Origin: Moniliophthora roreri
Taxonomy: Eukaryota > Basidiomycota > Agaricomycetes > Agaricales > Marasmiaceae
Length of the DNA: 64,000 nt
Reading direction: 5' to 3'
NCBI GenBank assembly: GCA_001466705.2
Contig: LATX02000013.1
Coordinates: 1 to 64,000 of the forward strand
Position 1 is the first letter of the stretch; every line of letters begins with the position of its first letter. Positions 47,448-59,126 of this stretch are shown piece after piece. The notes below the pieces were generated by a model. The model saw only the letters and a program-made list of their open reading frames with translations. It searched no databases and was not told the DNA's origin. The position numbers were made by a program, and so were the translations under genes.

Positions 47448-50023
47448 TTCGCGAACGTTCCAAATATCACGGATTTATTTTCCAAGGCGAAATTATTCAG
47501 GAGACTCTCAACGCACGACAGTCCACTAATTGGCACTTTCCCCAAAACCGGGAAGATACTCATTTTCATCCCTGGATATCTAACGAGGATCGTTTATCTC
47601 TCAGTGTATCAGAGGTTCGCATCGTCTCTATTCATCAAATGATGGACGTCGTCTTGCCGCGCACGCCCCCTAGCCAGCTGGACGAGCTGTACGCAAAGTT
47701 GCAATACTCCGTAACCATCCCAGAAGGCGATGATTGTTGGTTCAACTCCCTGCCAGAGCCTGCGTATTCGAACAAATCAAGGAGACGCACACGCAAAGAA
47801 TCAGCTTTGAGTTTCCTCCAAGGGCTGTACGGTCAGGTGATGGATCAAATCAGATGTGTCGGGAGTTCTCATTCGCCCACCACTAACTTAAACACTCTCG
47901 TAAAGTCTTGTGGGCGTAGTAGACGTCGCAGACCTATGCTTCAGTCTCCAGATGGAGGTCTCATACTTTCGTACGAACATCGCGAGCGTTCTGAGCGGCC
48001 ATTAGGAGAACGGAGCCTGTTGCTCATGTATTTGTCCATCGTGTTGAACAAATCTGGAAACGGATGGTCAAGTCAGTCGAACTCAGGATCTGAAGTGTGT
48101 TCTTTTTTGTACTGAGATCTTGAGACTTACGATCAAAGTAGCATTTGGATTCTCGTCTTAGCAGGATTGTGCGTACCATGCGAGGCATCATGGACGGTGA
48201 CCCCAGGTGTCGTTTTGTCTTTGGACTGGAGTTTGAAAACAAGATTGTCCGGCTATGGTTCGTCAGCCGGACCACAACCTTAGTCTCTACGCCATTCGAG
48301 GTATACACGGCAAGTGATTCTGCTAATCTAAAAGACGCGAGTTCCTCACTTTGAATCACTACTTAGGATTGGTGCATTCTCGTGCGGGTCTTTGTGGCAC
48401 TTGGCACGGCCGACCGAGCAACTTTAGGCCATGACGATACTGTTCGTCTTGTGAAAGACAAAGGAGGTAACTATCTTTACGACGTTTCAGTCGATAATAC
48501 TACATTCAGGACAATGAAGAGCCTTTTCGACACATACTCTGATTTTACCTGCGTGTGGACTGTTAAGGAGGTTCGGGATCGTGAAGCAGCCGGCAAGCAT
48601 TTTCGACTCGAGGATCACTGGCCGTTGCCTTCCAACTGACCAGAACATGAAAATTTGCAAAGCTTGAAAACTCTGCTGCAAGAAGACGCAAGGAGTGCTC
48701 AGCTCATGTCCCTATGGCTCGTGCTGCTGGGTTTGTTGCGCAATCAAAGTCCAGGATTCAGAACCAAAACGAAGACCTGCCTCGACGACAATCTGGAGTA
48801 GAGCAACAGGCAACGACGACTATGTACAATGTTGAGAGCCTGTCGAAAATGATGGCGCTGAGCCCTGGTCGCGGGCAAGTCGGGGGCACCACCGAGGCCA
48901 TAGCCATGACCATTGACTCGGGCTCGCGGGCACACTATCGTATTGTCTATGAAGAAACCGGTTTCTCCATAGCGGAAGCGGAGACCTTGGATGCTGCGCT
49001 GTTCGGACTTCAAGGTGCACTTCGTAGTCAGTAACTTTCATCCGAGCCGTTTTCTTGTCTCTGATTCTTATGTATCCTGGAATAGGAATAGCAGCTCTGC
49101 ATGAGGTGGGATGGCTACACAGACACATCTCGACACCTCTACGGTCTTTTATACCTGTTTTGGTTGACTTTGAGCACGCTGTAGAAGACAATGATGAAAT
49201 AGTACAAGATGTTAGAACCGTGAGTCCTCGAGTGCAACCCATAGAGACCGTAACATCTCACGGTTCATAGGGTTCTTGTGACTTCATGGCATCGGAGCTC
49301 ATGATTGATGACTGGACCCTACCGTTTTCCGTCGACATAGACAACAACCTCGTTATGCCTTCATTTCGCCAGCTCGCGTTCCATGACGTGGAATCCGTAT
49401 TTTGGATAGCACTCTGATGTCTGTTTAGGTTGGTGGTTTCTGGAGCGAAGATAAGCGATCAGTCCGCCTACGACGCAGCGTACCAGACTCTATTCCCACC
49501 AGTTGGATCATCTACTCAGCGGGAGGCCCTAAAACCGGCCCGTATTGAACGGTACATGAGAAGTGGGCTCCCCCCATTGTATCATGCCTTCTGTGAAGTG
49601 TTCATGCGATGGAAGAAGGATCTTTCTCGAGATTGTCTCGAAATTGTATCCTGAGGTCGCCAGATCTGGTAGGGCCGCTGACCTGCGGAAGTGGAGTGGT
49701 GGAGTGTAGCCTGCGCCACCTGGACACGATGCGGGGGATCATCGTAGCGAATCCCGCTTTGCAAGAAAAAACTATCTGGCAACTCTACTAAGCGTAGCTG
49801 CTGCGGCAGTATGAACGAGAATAACGAGCTGTACGCCGCTTGCTCGAGGCACATTGATGATGACCAGGAAACAGCGGTGATATTATCTATGAAGAGAGTA
49901 CACGCGCTGTCGTCGGGTTCACAACATTCTCACTTCCAGTCCTCTACTATGCTCATCCCTCGAGTTAATTGTACATCAGAAGCACCTGTTTATGCAATCC
50001 AAGAGGTACGAAACAACGAGTGA
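47448..50023 (+). pseudogene. FunK1-type protein kinase relic K2 (pseudokinase)
   Basis: The N-terminal part is typical for FunK1: HFHPWISNEDRLSLSVSEVR (47567), VSIHQMMDVVLPRTPPSQLD, LSFLQGLYGQVMDQI. Next, KSCGRSRRRRP, DSRLSRIVRTMRGIMDGDPR and FVFGLEFENKIVRLWFVSRT, LVSTPFEVYT (48200-48310), and ALGTADRATLGHDDTVRLV with FRTMKSLFDTYSDF. The catalytic loop is GWLHRHIST: HRD replaced by HRH (49118-49126); VDFEHAVED keeps the DFG-like Asp. The C-terminal part has MPSFRQLAFHDVESVFWIAL and IVANPALQEK (49770). Lesions: in-frame TGA at 48637-48639, TGA at 49415-49417 where the family has Trp (TGG to TGA), and frame changes near 48000, 48700 and 49650. It is a paralog of K1 in opposite orientation. Confidence 0.8.
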
Positions 50024-50339
50024 AAAGCAGGGTTCGGGATGGAGGGTTGAGGTAAGTGGGCGCTTATTTGGTCTCGATTGAGGCCCAGTCGATGGTACCA
50101 AAGACCACGCGCCGTACAAGCACAATCGCTTTGATGGCGGACAGCATGGGATGAAGGTGAGGTTTCTCTGTTGTCAGAGTGAATAATGACGCTTTCGGAG
50201 GATGGACATCACGGCTTGTCATTCGGCGCGAGTAGCGAAGAAAGACATCCGGTGGGTGTGTTCAACTAGTGAAGTAGAACAGCGTTTATCGTGCCTTGGT
50301 TGATACATATCCTCGCGAGGTAGGTGATGGCCACGAGAG

Positions 50340-51060
50340 CTTGTTTTATAATTGTAAGTGTTGCGTGTTTGCTATACATTTTTCACTATTGGAATATGGG
50401 GTACCTTGTTGACATGAACGATTGCATAGTAGTCCATGAGAAGGGAGTCAATGCCGGGGGGACCGTATGTGTCTAAGAGCCGCTGGGGAAGAACAGAGTC
50501 AATGATATCCTGAGCTGGAAGATTTTCTGCATCAAAACAGTAGTTTCCAGTGGTCATTGAGTGCTTCTGAAGACAACATCAATAACTAGCAACGCGAACC
50601 AAAAAGGTAGGGTACCTTGAATCCAAAACTCCAAAACCCCATTTCCGTTGCATTCACCCACAAAAGCGGACATAGTTTAGTCAGTCTTCGGTTCATGGCA
50701 CTGTAGATATCGGTTCCTGGATGTAACAACGGTCAATTAGATTGCAAAGAAAGGAAGTCGCGTTAACCATACTGACCGCATGAGGCGCCCAGAGGCTAGA
50801 GCTCAGAACATCAAATCCAGTTCATCCAGCTAAGTACGAAATGGTGACACCGGGTTCAAGTTCGTGACGATACGATAACGGGCCAGTGCCTATATGTATG
50901 GGTGGATGTCGATAGTGTTGAACTTGCGGAGGTCGATAGCTTCTGAATCGGGAAAAATCTTGACCTCCCACGCTCCGGCGAGCGAAACGTGGTAGGACAG
51001 GGTCTGACTTAACTTCCCTAGCTTCCAGCCACCACAATAAACTCCAAAAGCACGCGATGA
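50340..51060 (-). pseudogene. Unrecognised gene remnant
   Basis: The minus strand shows WWLEAREVKSDPVLPRFARR (51030), RRLTKLCPLLWVNATEMGFW (50680) and ENLPAQDIIDSVLPQRLLDT to SLLMDYYAIVHVNK (50510-50410). The composition is coding-like and short introns could join the blocks, but I found no full frame and do not recognise the family. Confidence 0.3.
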
Positions 51061-51419
51061 CACGGGCTACCTCCAGGCATTTGTTACGATCTCTTCCTTG
51101 TCACATTGGCACCTTGCATTTTGTCTTTGTCAAGATTCTCCATTGTCAGCACACCGTGTAATTCGATTGGGGGAGGGCTCGTTGCGGCAAAGTTGAGATT
51201 GCTGTAGATTGCATCTTGTGTATCGTGCCATCAACTATGTACCCCTTGTGGGGTAGTATACCAGATCTTACAATGCAGGTTTTCTATCATCATGTACTGA
51301 CACCCTTATCACCCTTGTATCGCCCACAGACATATAAAATGAAATGCTGTAGCACCCGTGTTACCTACGACGTACCTTGCCTTCTCACCACCATCTCGCT
51401 CACCCGCAAACCGCTGCAA

Positions 51420-53505
51420 ATGAGTTTCACTAATTCGCCACGCACCATCATCATAGGTGAAAATACTTTCAATCATGTTCAAGGGAATCAATCTCAACGC
51501 CGGTCAGGTTGCGGTAAGAGCGCACCAAGTATGACCAGGTGAGTGAGATGGTTATTTCGAATATCTTTCGTTGGACTGACATTTGGTTTCATAGTTTCGA
51601 AAGGTTATACGTGGAGACATGATCACCGTGAAGGAGTTGAGCTCTGAGGAGATCGCAGATTGGGAATGGAGATGGAAATATGGGAAGGTGGCCGGCAAGC
51701 ACAAAGCCTGGAGAACGACATGTACTGTTGAAGTATATCCCGACCGGCAATCCAAGTTCACAGCCGTGATGTACGAAGGCGAGGATGCAGAGTGTATTTG
51801 GGAGAAAGAGTTTGAAAAATTTTCACGTACCAGGTACGCCTCGCTACATCGTCCTCGGATGATAAGTTATCACTGACAGTGGTTTGAAGAAATCCACTTG
51901 TCGCTCAACTCTTCGGCATCAACCGCTCGGAGATCCCGATGTTGATCTTTCATGACGGTATGACTCACCTTATGCCTTATGCTTTCCCTCGACGACACAT
52001 CCTGACAGTATCCATAGAACTAATCCCCCTGGCTCACTTTTTCAATAAAGAATCAATCTGGATGGATGTCTACATTGAACATCTGAGGGTCAATCCGGAT
52101 CCCTACTCCCGTCTTAGCTTGTTGAACTAATGCCGTTTGGCTCTTCTAGATTAACATGAGATGCGGCCGGAAACGTTTATGGATGAACACGGCCAGCGGT
52201 GTACTCTTAAGTGGACCTGATGGTCCTTCTGCTCCGAGTTTTCGTACAAATGTGGTCAGGTCTATCATTGTTCCTACCACTGTTGACATGTTGAAGGACG
52301 ATACTTGCATCAGGTTCTTCATCAACTTCGGGCCGAGTGTGGATATTAACATTCAGTGGTGTGCATTTTTGAGCTTCAAAGTCACCTTTCTCGACGATCT
52401 GGTTCCAGCAATGGCAGACAACCACCAATCCAAGGATTCCGATTATCCCAACTGGGGATCGGCGACATATCTCTATCTTTGGCATTGGCAGAATAGACCC
52501 AATCACCTTCCGATGAACATCATAGGCGGGCTTCGGTTCGACACCGTCTACTCGCCATCGATGGAGGCTATTGCAAGATGGCCACAAGGAGCTGGTTCGT
52601 TATGGGAGTGGCGAGAGTATAATAGGAAGGGACTGGCGGAGGAAACAGTACTGGATGACAGGCTGACACGGTGAGTGATCCTTTCCTGTGTCTGATTTGG
52701 GCTCAGAGATCCACAGCTTCCAGTTGGATCTGGCTCGAGGGAAAGAGGTTTATCTTGGGGCATGTCACAGTTATTCATGGAAGTTCGGGACAGAGTGGTT
52801 ATCACAATCCTCCTGGGTTTTTGACGCTATTGGTATTGTGGAGGAAAGGGAAAACTTTTGTACGTTCCCTACTTGTTGGATATGTTGCGAAAATTGACCT
52901 TTTCTTTCTCGCAACCAGTTATTGTTAAGCCACCTGACCTGAAGATACAATCCACCCGACGCCCCACAGCTTCTCGCACCCTCTGCAATGATAAACATTC
53001 TGTTAAGGAAACCCCACCCACACCCATCTACCTCTTCCTTCATCCCTTCCCCGTGTCAGTATTGGAACTTGTGTCGTGGATTGAAGGACGACCCTACTTC
53101 TGGTCCTTTGATGAGACCGGTCAATCTCGGATGTCAGAGGAGGAATGTGAGAGGTGGGGGCTACCGATGTTCACGGTGTCCACATGTTATCCAAATGAAT
53201 TTCTTTTGCTGTACTCATGGTCCACCCATGTCTACACCACCCTCCGAGACTGGCAAAAGGCTCGAGGCTTCGACCCCACTACCTCTGATTGGGCACAACA
53301 CATGGGTTGTCCACAGTTTGAGATTTTTAGTAAACTGGGTCGAGTCAGGGAAGATCGAGGTCAGTTCGTGTTAACTACTCTGATTCACGCGTTGACCGAT
53401 TATGATCATCAGGAGAAAAGAAAGCTAGCAGCTCGTGGTGGGAAGCATTTGCGGGGTCAGGGATCAGCGCGTTTGGGATCTAGTTGCATGTACTGTTTAT
53501 TTTGA
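51420..53505 (+). CDS. G2: kinase-N-lobe-like agaricomycete family protein, about 455 aa
   Basis: Exons: 51420-51538, 51595-51833, 51890-51957, 52009-52088, 52150-52670, 52717-52859, 52919-53505. Exons 2-7 join in one frame (416 codons). Residues 1-24 carry MSFTNSPRTIIIGENTFNHV followed by QGNQ. Then comes a segment like a protein kinase N-lobe: KFTAVMYEGEDA, WEKEFEKFSRTR|NPLVAQLFGINR, EIPMLIFHDG|..ELIPLAHF, which resembles helix alphaC, the HPN-LFG turn and hinge, but without a clear beta3 Lys and without any catalytic loop. The C-terminal half has DDTCIRFFI, WPQGAGSLWEWREYN, FQLDLARGKEVYLGACH and PIYLFLHPFPV, PYFWSFDETGQSRMSEEECE, LRDWQKARGFDPTTSDWAQH. I know the family only as an expanded hypothetical one. 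The exon 1/2 junction is one base out of frame, so it may start at Met 51619 or be broken there. Confidence 0.72.
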
Positions 53506-54590
53506 TGTTCTCTACGTATCGACATGTCGCGAGTCTATTCTGTAATTTCGTGTCATTAGGGTAATAGGCTGTATGAGTACAGCATGGTGTTGTATGAATA
53601 GATCGTGATAACATTACTAGGAAGACTACTCACGAAAAGATGCTTCAGGCAAAGGCGCAAACGACGCCTCTCATCTAAGAACCCCATCAGCAGTAGCTCA
53701 ACATCTTGAAGCTTATGGAGACAGGGGCTCTTAGAACATCCCATAGCGAGTCCGCTAAATAGCGTCAGTAAAAGCGCTGGGCTGAGAAAATTTTCCGTTT
53801 CGTAGACTTCTTGTTGGAGGAGTGAGGAAGGCTCTGAACGAAGGCTTTTCCGTGCGACGAGGCTCTATGGATGTGGATGGGCACGACGTCGGCCATCGGG
53901 ACACGTCACGGTCTTCTGTACATGTATATTTGCATGTTAGCGAAGGAAGGGATCGATAAAGATTGTGTAGGGCTGACCGGAGAATATCATCCCTTCTGGC
54001 CCCACAGCGTCAAGGTTCGTAGGAACCAGCGAGGCGTAATAGTCCTAGCACTATGCCGTACCGGCTAAAAGTCTCCCTCATTCACTGGCTCTGCGACCTG
54101 CGAAGGCATGGTGGCGTGTGACTGACGCACAAGGCGTAGCGTGACGACGGGCCACCTTATCTGTTACTCTCTGAGTCTTTAGTGCTCGTGTTGGTCATGA
54201 ACAGGCATACGAGAAAGACGACGGGGCTAGCGAGGAGGCGAATCTATCGTCCAAGCCAACGAAACCCCAGCACAAGGAAATAACATTGTCGATTTCATTT
54301 TACCGTTATCAACACATTGAAATCTAGTTGAATATCATCAAGGGCATCTGAGGAATAGCTAATGAGGAATTACGAATCATACTCGGGAGACAGGTTGGAG
54401 GTTCGGAATGATGTTCATATAGATGTCGGCTGGTATGAATAAACAGAACGAGCTGTACAGCACCGGGAGTGCGACGTTGGTTGGTCCAGAGTGTCGTGTC
54501 ATTGACTATCCGATGTGCCCTAGGTAAATGTTCTGCCGAGTCAGACCCAGTATCTCAATCGCCCTCGTCCTCACTGTCCGTCATGTCGAG
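53506..54590. other. Intergenic, no supported gene
   Basis: A minus-strand frame at 53556-53744 (LHKLQDVELLLMGFLDERR) is vaguely like the region after NACHT in fungal NLRs and could be a remnant of the truncated NLR2, but support is weak. Nothing else is visible. Confidence 0.35.
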
Positions 54591-55554
54591 TTAGGGGGTT
54601 TGCAAGGACGGTGCTGTAGTCAAGACCTCGCCGTTCCTGTCCCTTATGCATGTTACGACAAGTTCATTGAGGAGCATGGTATCAAAAGTGATATGGGCTA
54701 CAAACCAATTCGTATCCGAGATCGCCAGGCGTTTGAGACTCGTTATGAAGTCTGGATTGTCGAAGCCGTTCCGAATCTGGGGTTCAGGACGGCTACAGAT
54801 GAGAAATATGAAGGGGAACGGGGCGGGGAACGCAATTGCATAACCGATGGCTTCCAAGAACCTCTCTTGGGATTCAGGATCAACACATTCGTTAAGACCA
54901 TCTATGACAATGAGATATGGAAGTCCATGTCGCACTGCTGGCGTCAACTTCGCAAATGGCTCCAACAGCAGTTTGCGAAACTGGGTTTCGAATGAGGCGT
55001 CGAAAATCTTGGCATTTGAGCGAATAACCTCGATGATCAGGGGGCCAACAACACCTCGAAGAGAGTCAGATGTGCAGGACTGATATGCAATGGTAGCGAC
55101 GAATGAATCCAACGTGTTGTGAGTCGCATCATTCCGCGAAAAGAAGAAGGCTGCCGCACATCTCGTGCTGGCGTAATCCTCTGACAACTTCTAGGAAATT
55201 GCTGACTTTCCTACGCCAACGGCACCATGGAGTCAAACAACTCGAACGGCTTTCGAGTCATCATCAATCCATTGAGCCAAAGCCTCAAGGACCTTGACAC
55301 GGGTGCCCGGATGACATCTCGGTGGAGGAAAACGTTGCCTTGCGTTGTAATCTGCATTTCCAGCAGCATGTCCAGTGAGATCTCGAAGTATAGCATCATT
55401 TATATTCAATGAGTACTTGACGGTGAACATGCAAGGGTAAATACGCACCGGAAGTCCCAAAGTAGTTTATGGTGTTCACGTTATGCTGGTTGCCGTAGAC
55501 CACATTATGAACTCCTCCATGAATACTAATACCGCTCGAGCCATTAAGAGACAT
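54591..55554 (-). pseudogene. NLR2: NACHT-domain pseudogene
   Basis: It starts at 55554 with MSLNGSSGISIHGGVHNVVY followed by GNQHNVN, the short motif shared with G2 and G3. After an intron come LTGHAAGNADYNARQRFPPP and RCHPGTRVKVLEALAQWIDD, then Walker A HGAVGVGKSAIS. Next, FFFSRNDATHNTLDSFVATI, Walker B LIVIDGLNEC and FLICSRPEPQIR. Two stops interrupt it: TGA at 55233-55235 where WLHG is expected (TGG to TGA), and TAG at 55191-55193 where ISQKLSE or similar is expected (CAG to TAG). The gene stops soon after the NACHT, without C-terminal repeats. It is a recent pseudogene: two transitions would explain both stops. Confidence 0.85.
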
Positions 55555-56921
55555 CACCACGATGGGGTCAAGCAATGATGATCCAGGTAAGGGACTAGAT
55601 AGTAAAGAAAAGTGATGCAGTGCTGGCCGTTCCGATATCGATGGTTTCCAGAAATGTCAAGATGACACTGTTCATCACGGAATAGCAGCGTCTCCTACGG
55701 TGAGGAACGAGCGCTTTGAGTACTGATCCTTATGACGGTGATATGACTCAAAATGTGCCACGAGAGTTTGTCTATAGACAGCTTAGCCATGAAGTTGTGC
55801 GGTGCTTTGCAGGATGTGTGCGTCGTGATTCATTTGTGGCAACGTGTTTTCAGCGTGTGGCGATATGAGGGAAAGCAAGGTTCAAATCCGATGACAAGCC
55901 ATAGCCAACTGTCGAGGGTTTACGATTCACTGACGCGGGACAATGCTGCAGCCGGCCGACCTTGGTACGCTGGGTCCACCAGCAAGCGTTATTGAATACT
56001 AATATGTACTATATGAAGATTCATAACGCACCATAAGTCCAAGACCGTTTTCTTCTTCGCAGTGGACCATTTATATTAAAGAGAATTCCCGAATTGGCCG
56101 TCGAGGATTGCGAAGAAGACACATACTACATAAAGACACACATGGACTTTGTTACTTCGCATTTCCTCCCGTTCTAACCGAAGACTGTTACTGCATCAAA
56201 TCAAATAATATGGATAGAGAGAGGCGAGTTCTGCATAGGGAGATGAAACGAAGCATAGGAAATGACGGTCGGGATGAACGCACAATAAGCGCCGACTCGC
56301 CGAGCACTCGCAACGGTCCGGGTCGCACAATTCCTCTAAGTCACCCAGTAAATACAAATGGTTCCATAAAACATCCCAGTCATGCCTAGCAGGTGATTAC
56401 CGACCACCATAAAGCTGTATCCTAACACTAAATAATTCTCTCGCGAAATTGTCACGAAAGATGCACCCAAGAACGGACGGCATTATTGAAGGACAAAAAA
56501 CCGGTGTACAGAAAGCAGCACCAAGGCAAACTATGATCGGTATATGAAGAAGGTGGATGCGAGAAAGGAAGGACGTTAACATGGTCGGGGAGGTTTAAGG
56601 ATATGACTGAGCCATGAACAAACGGTTTCTTTTTCATGCCAAACCATCTTTCACCAGTGAACTACCAAGGTATATCGGCATTTCGATCTGAGACCGAAGC
56701 GCACGTACCGACATACATCAAACTTGCTTCGCTCGAGTCTCCGCTGAAAACGCCGTGCAATCGGGATTATAGACTCGACATAGTGAGTCACAAGCCTCTA
56801 ATCATAAGCTGGGTGCCTGCTTTCTGCATCGCTCCAGGCGTTCCGCTGGGCTCGTGTTGTCACCTCCGCCGTGACCTGACTTCGGTTCTGCCCGAAACCG
56901 ACTGTACAATCTCACGTACCA
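55555..56921. other. Intergenic, no supported gene
   Basis: Short frames at 55753-55995, 56108-56389 and 56636-56962 on the plus strand have no recognisable motif. No repeat was noticed. Confidence 0.4.
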
Positions 56922-59126
56922 TTAATCAACGTCCATCACGTCTTCCGCTGCATCGACTGTGAGCGTTGATAGCGATACACCGAGTTCGCTATCCACTTCC
57001 ATAGGTTGACATTGTTGAATAGATTGAGCTTTGACATACATAATCAGTGACGGAAAATTATCAGGAGACGTCGTACATACCTTGAATCTCTTCAAACCGA
57101 GTCTCATCCCCTAGTTCGACAGTTTCGAGTAAAGGGAGGTCAAGAGACCGGGCCAGGTCCCTTGTTGCAGGATCAAAGCCTTTCAGGATATGGAGTTGTT
57201 GTATGGCAGTGTAAGCGATACGAGGCCACCGTAGGTGCGCAATTCGGAACCTCGTGGTGAAGGAGGGGAGGCCTAAAGAACATCGATCAGCCTCCGAGGT
57301 CTCTTCATTTCCAGCTGGATCAAAAGACCAAAAGTATTTCGGTTCTTGTAGCCAGGCATTCCATACAGATCTGCTGGCTGATAAATGAGGAACTGATCGG
57401 ATGAAGAGGTAGACTTTGTCGGCCGAGAGCTTGCTGCTCGTTGGTAGCTGTTCGTTTCTGCATTGGAAATAGATTGAAAACCCACGGAGAAGGGCTATTG
57501 CCAGGGTCGGTGCCAAAATACTAGAAAGAAAATTGACACAACTCACAATGTCCCTCCGCTTCCTCTTGAGATCCACGTTCACTCAACACGCTATGTGCCT
57601 GGATTAGCCAGACTCGTGAACACATCGGCCTTTTCCTCTTGGAATAAGGATGATAGTATACACGAAAGTCTTGGTTTTGCAGACGTTGAATATCTGACAG
57701 TTTAATGGCCAAACTACTTTTGTCAGCCCACAGAACTCTCCTCGTCGACAATTTCATACGCACCGCATCGAACCATGGTAACGTCTACTGGCGTCCTTCT
57801 CCACCCATTTCGGGACACCCTCCACACGATACAGTCTGTAATGCCACTCGTTCATCCATTTTGGCCATCTAGCGATGATCTCTCGCCGTATTCTGCTGTA
57901 AACCCCACCAAGCAGAGACGATAGCATGAATACCAAGTCCTCGTCAGCTACCCATTCTACGACATAGCTGGAAGAATCGCAAATCTCGTACAGCATTTCG
58001 GTGCGGCTGAAGGTTTGGACCAATAGATTAAATATGATATCGAAGTTGCTGTATGTTTGAAGAGGTAGGAAAGGAAGTTTGTGATTGCCAGTGCTAACTT
58101 GGTCTTCGTCGGTATGATCCACGCAGAGTCTACGAGACGAGTAGTCGACATATGGTCCTACACATAGTGCGCCGGTTCTCGGGTTCACCCACAGTTCACC
58201 AAAATCCTGCAGGTCCCTAAGTCTCGACAGAGTGGGAAATTTGGGATAACCAAACGTACCAGGTTGCGATTAACTATTGGGACTACTGCTAGCTGTAGAA
58301 GCACGGATAAGAGCATTTTAGAGTGTTGAGTGATTTCGAAACGCACTAGGTGATCCAAATATATGTAAATAAGTGGCGAAAAGTCATTCCTTTCCCAGAT
58401 ATGCGCAACTGGCACAAGCGCTACGCGCAAGCAGATCAGTATGATGGAAGAGTGGAAAGGCATCGAAGCGTCTCACCATCGTAAAAGATCAGTGCTGGTA
58501 GACTGAACTGGCCATCATTATAACCGAAGAGCTGAGCGGTGTGTTCGTTCCTGGGGATAATGAAGGTATTTGCCCCAAGTGTCTGTGATCAAGGTAAGAG
58601 AAGCGTACCTAATTTGGGAGAACTGCTCAAAATCACGACGAAAAGCCTGCATGAAAGGAGAGTTGCAGGTGAGCGTGCCATTAACTGAAGAAGCTTGGTT
58701 TCGAACTTCAAAAGCATCTTGGCCGTCATAGCAGATATATACAAACTCCGAGTCCCTGTCTTCGCCATGAATAGAAGCAATGTTGATCAAACGAAGAGCA
58801 TCCACTCTCCCCCAGCATTGATGGTCGGGGAACGTGTTTTGCCTTCTGACATCTGTAACAGATATAGACCGCTTGATGTAGACTTTGCCCATTGGAACTC
58901 GTGTGTACTAAGCGCTTGACCTCATAAATGACCGCAAATAGCTCGAGGAGAACAACCAACACACCTCATCCCAAATCGTCCGCTCTCTTTCCCGTCGGCC
59001 CAAGTACTGCACAGTTTGCACCAGTGTTCCTTCGACGTGATTATTATACTGATATTGATCTCTTCCAACAGCCGTGAAGCTTCCGTCTTCAATGATGACG
59101 TTTGAGGAACTGGGGAAAAACGACAT
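56922..59126 (-). CDS. G3: second kinase-N-lobe-like family protein
   Basis: First exons: 58965-59126, 58609-58907, 58477-58550, then one from 58420; last exon 56922-57028, after a 52-bp intron. The N-terminus reads MSFFPSSSNVIIEDGSFTAV followed by GRDQYQYNNH, then GRRERERTIWDE|YTRVPMGKVYI. The N-lobe-like part has FVYICYDGQDAF, FRRDFEQFSQIR|NEHTAQLFGYN, PALIFYDG and LVPVAHIWERNDFSPLIYIY. The middle has GELWVNPRTGALCVGP and IIARWPKWMNEWHYRLYRVE; the end has KVYLFIRSVPHLSASRSVW, PKYFWSFDPAGNEETSEAD, ILKGFDPATRDLARSLDLP and, on the last exon, QPMEVDSELGVSLSTLTV to DVMDVD. It aligns with G2 along its length. No stop is needed in the exons I joined. Function unknown; catalytic kinase motifs are absent. 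Confidence 0.75.

Noticed and set aside
55870..55895. B-box-like ggttcaaatccg, possible tRNA
   Set aside because: No A box at the right distance and no acceptor stem could be paired.
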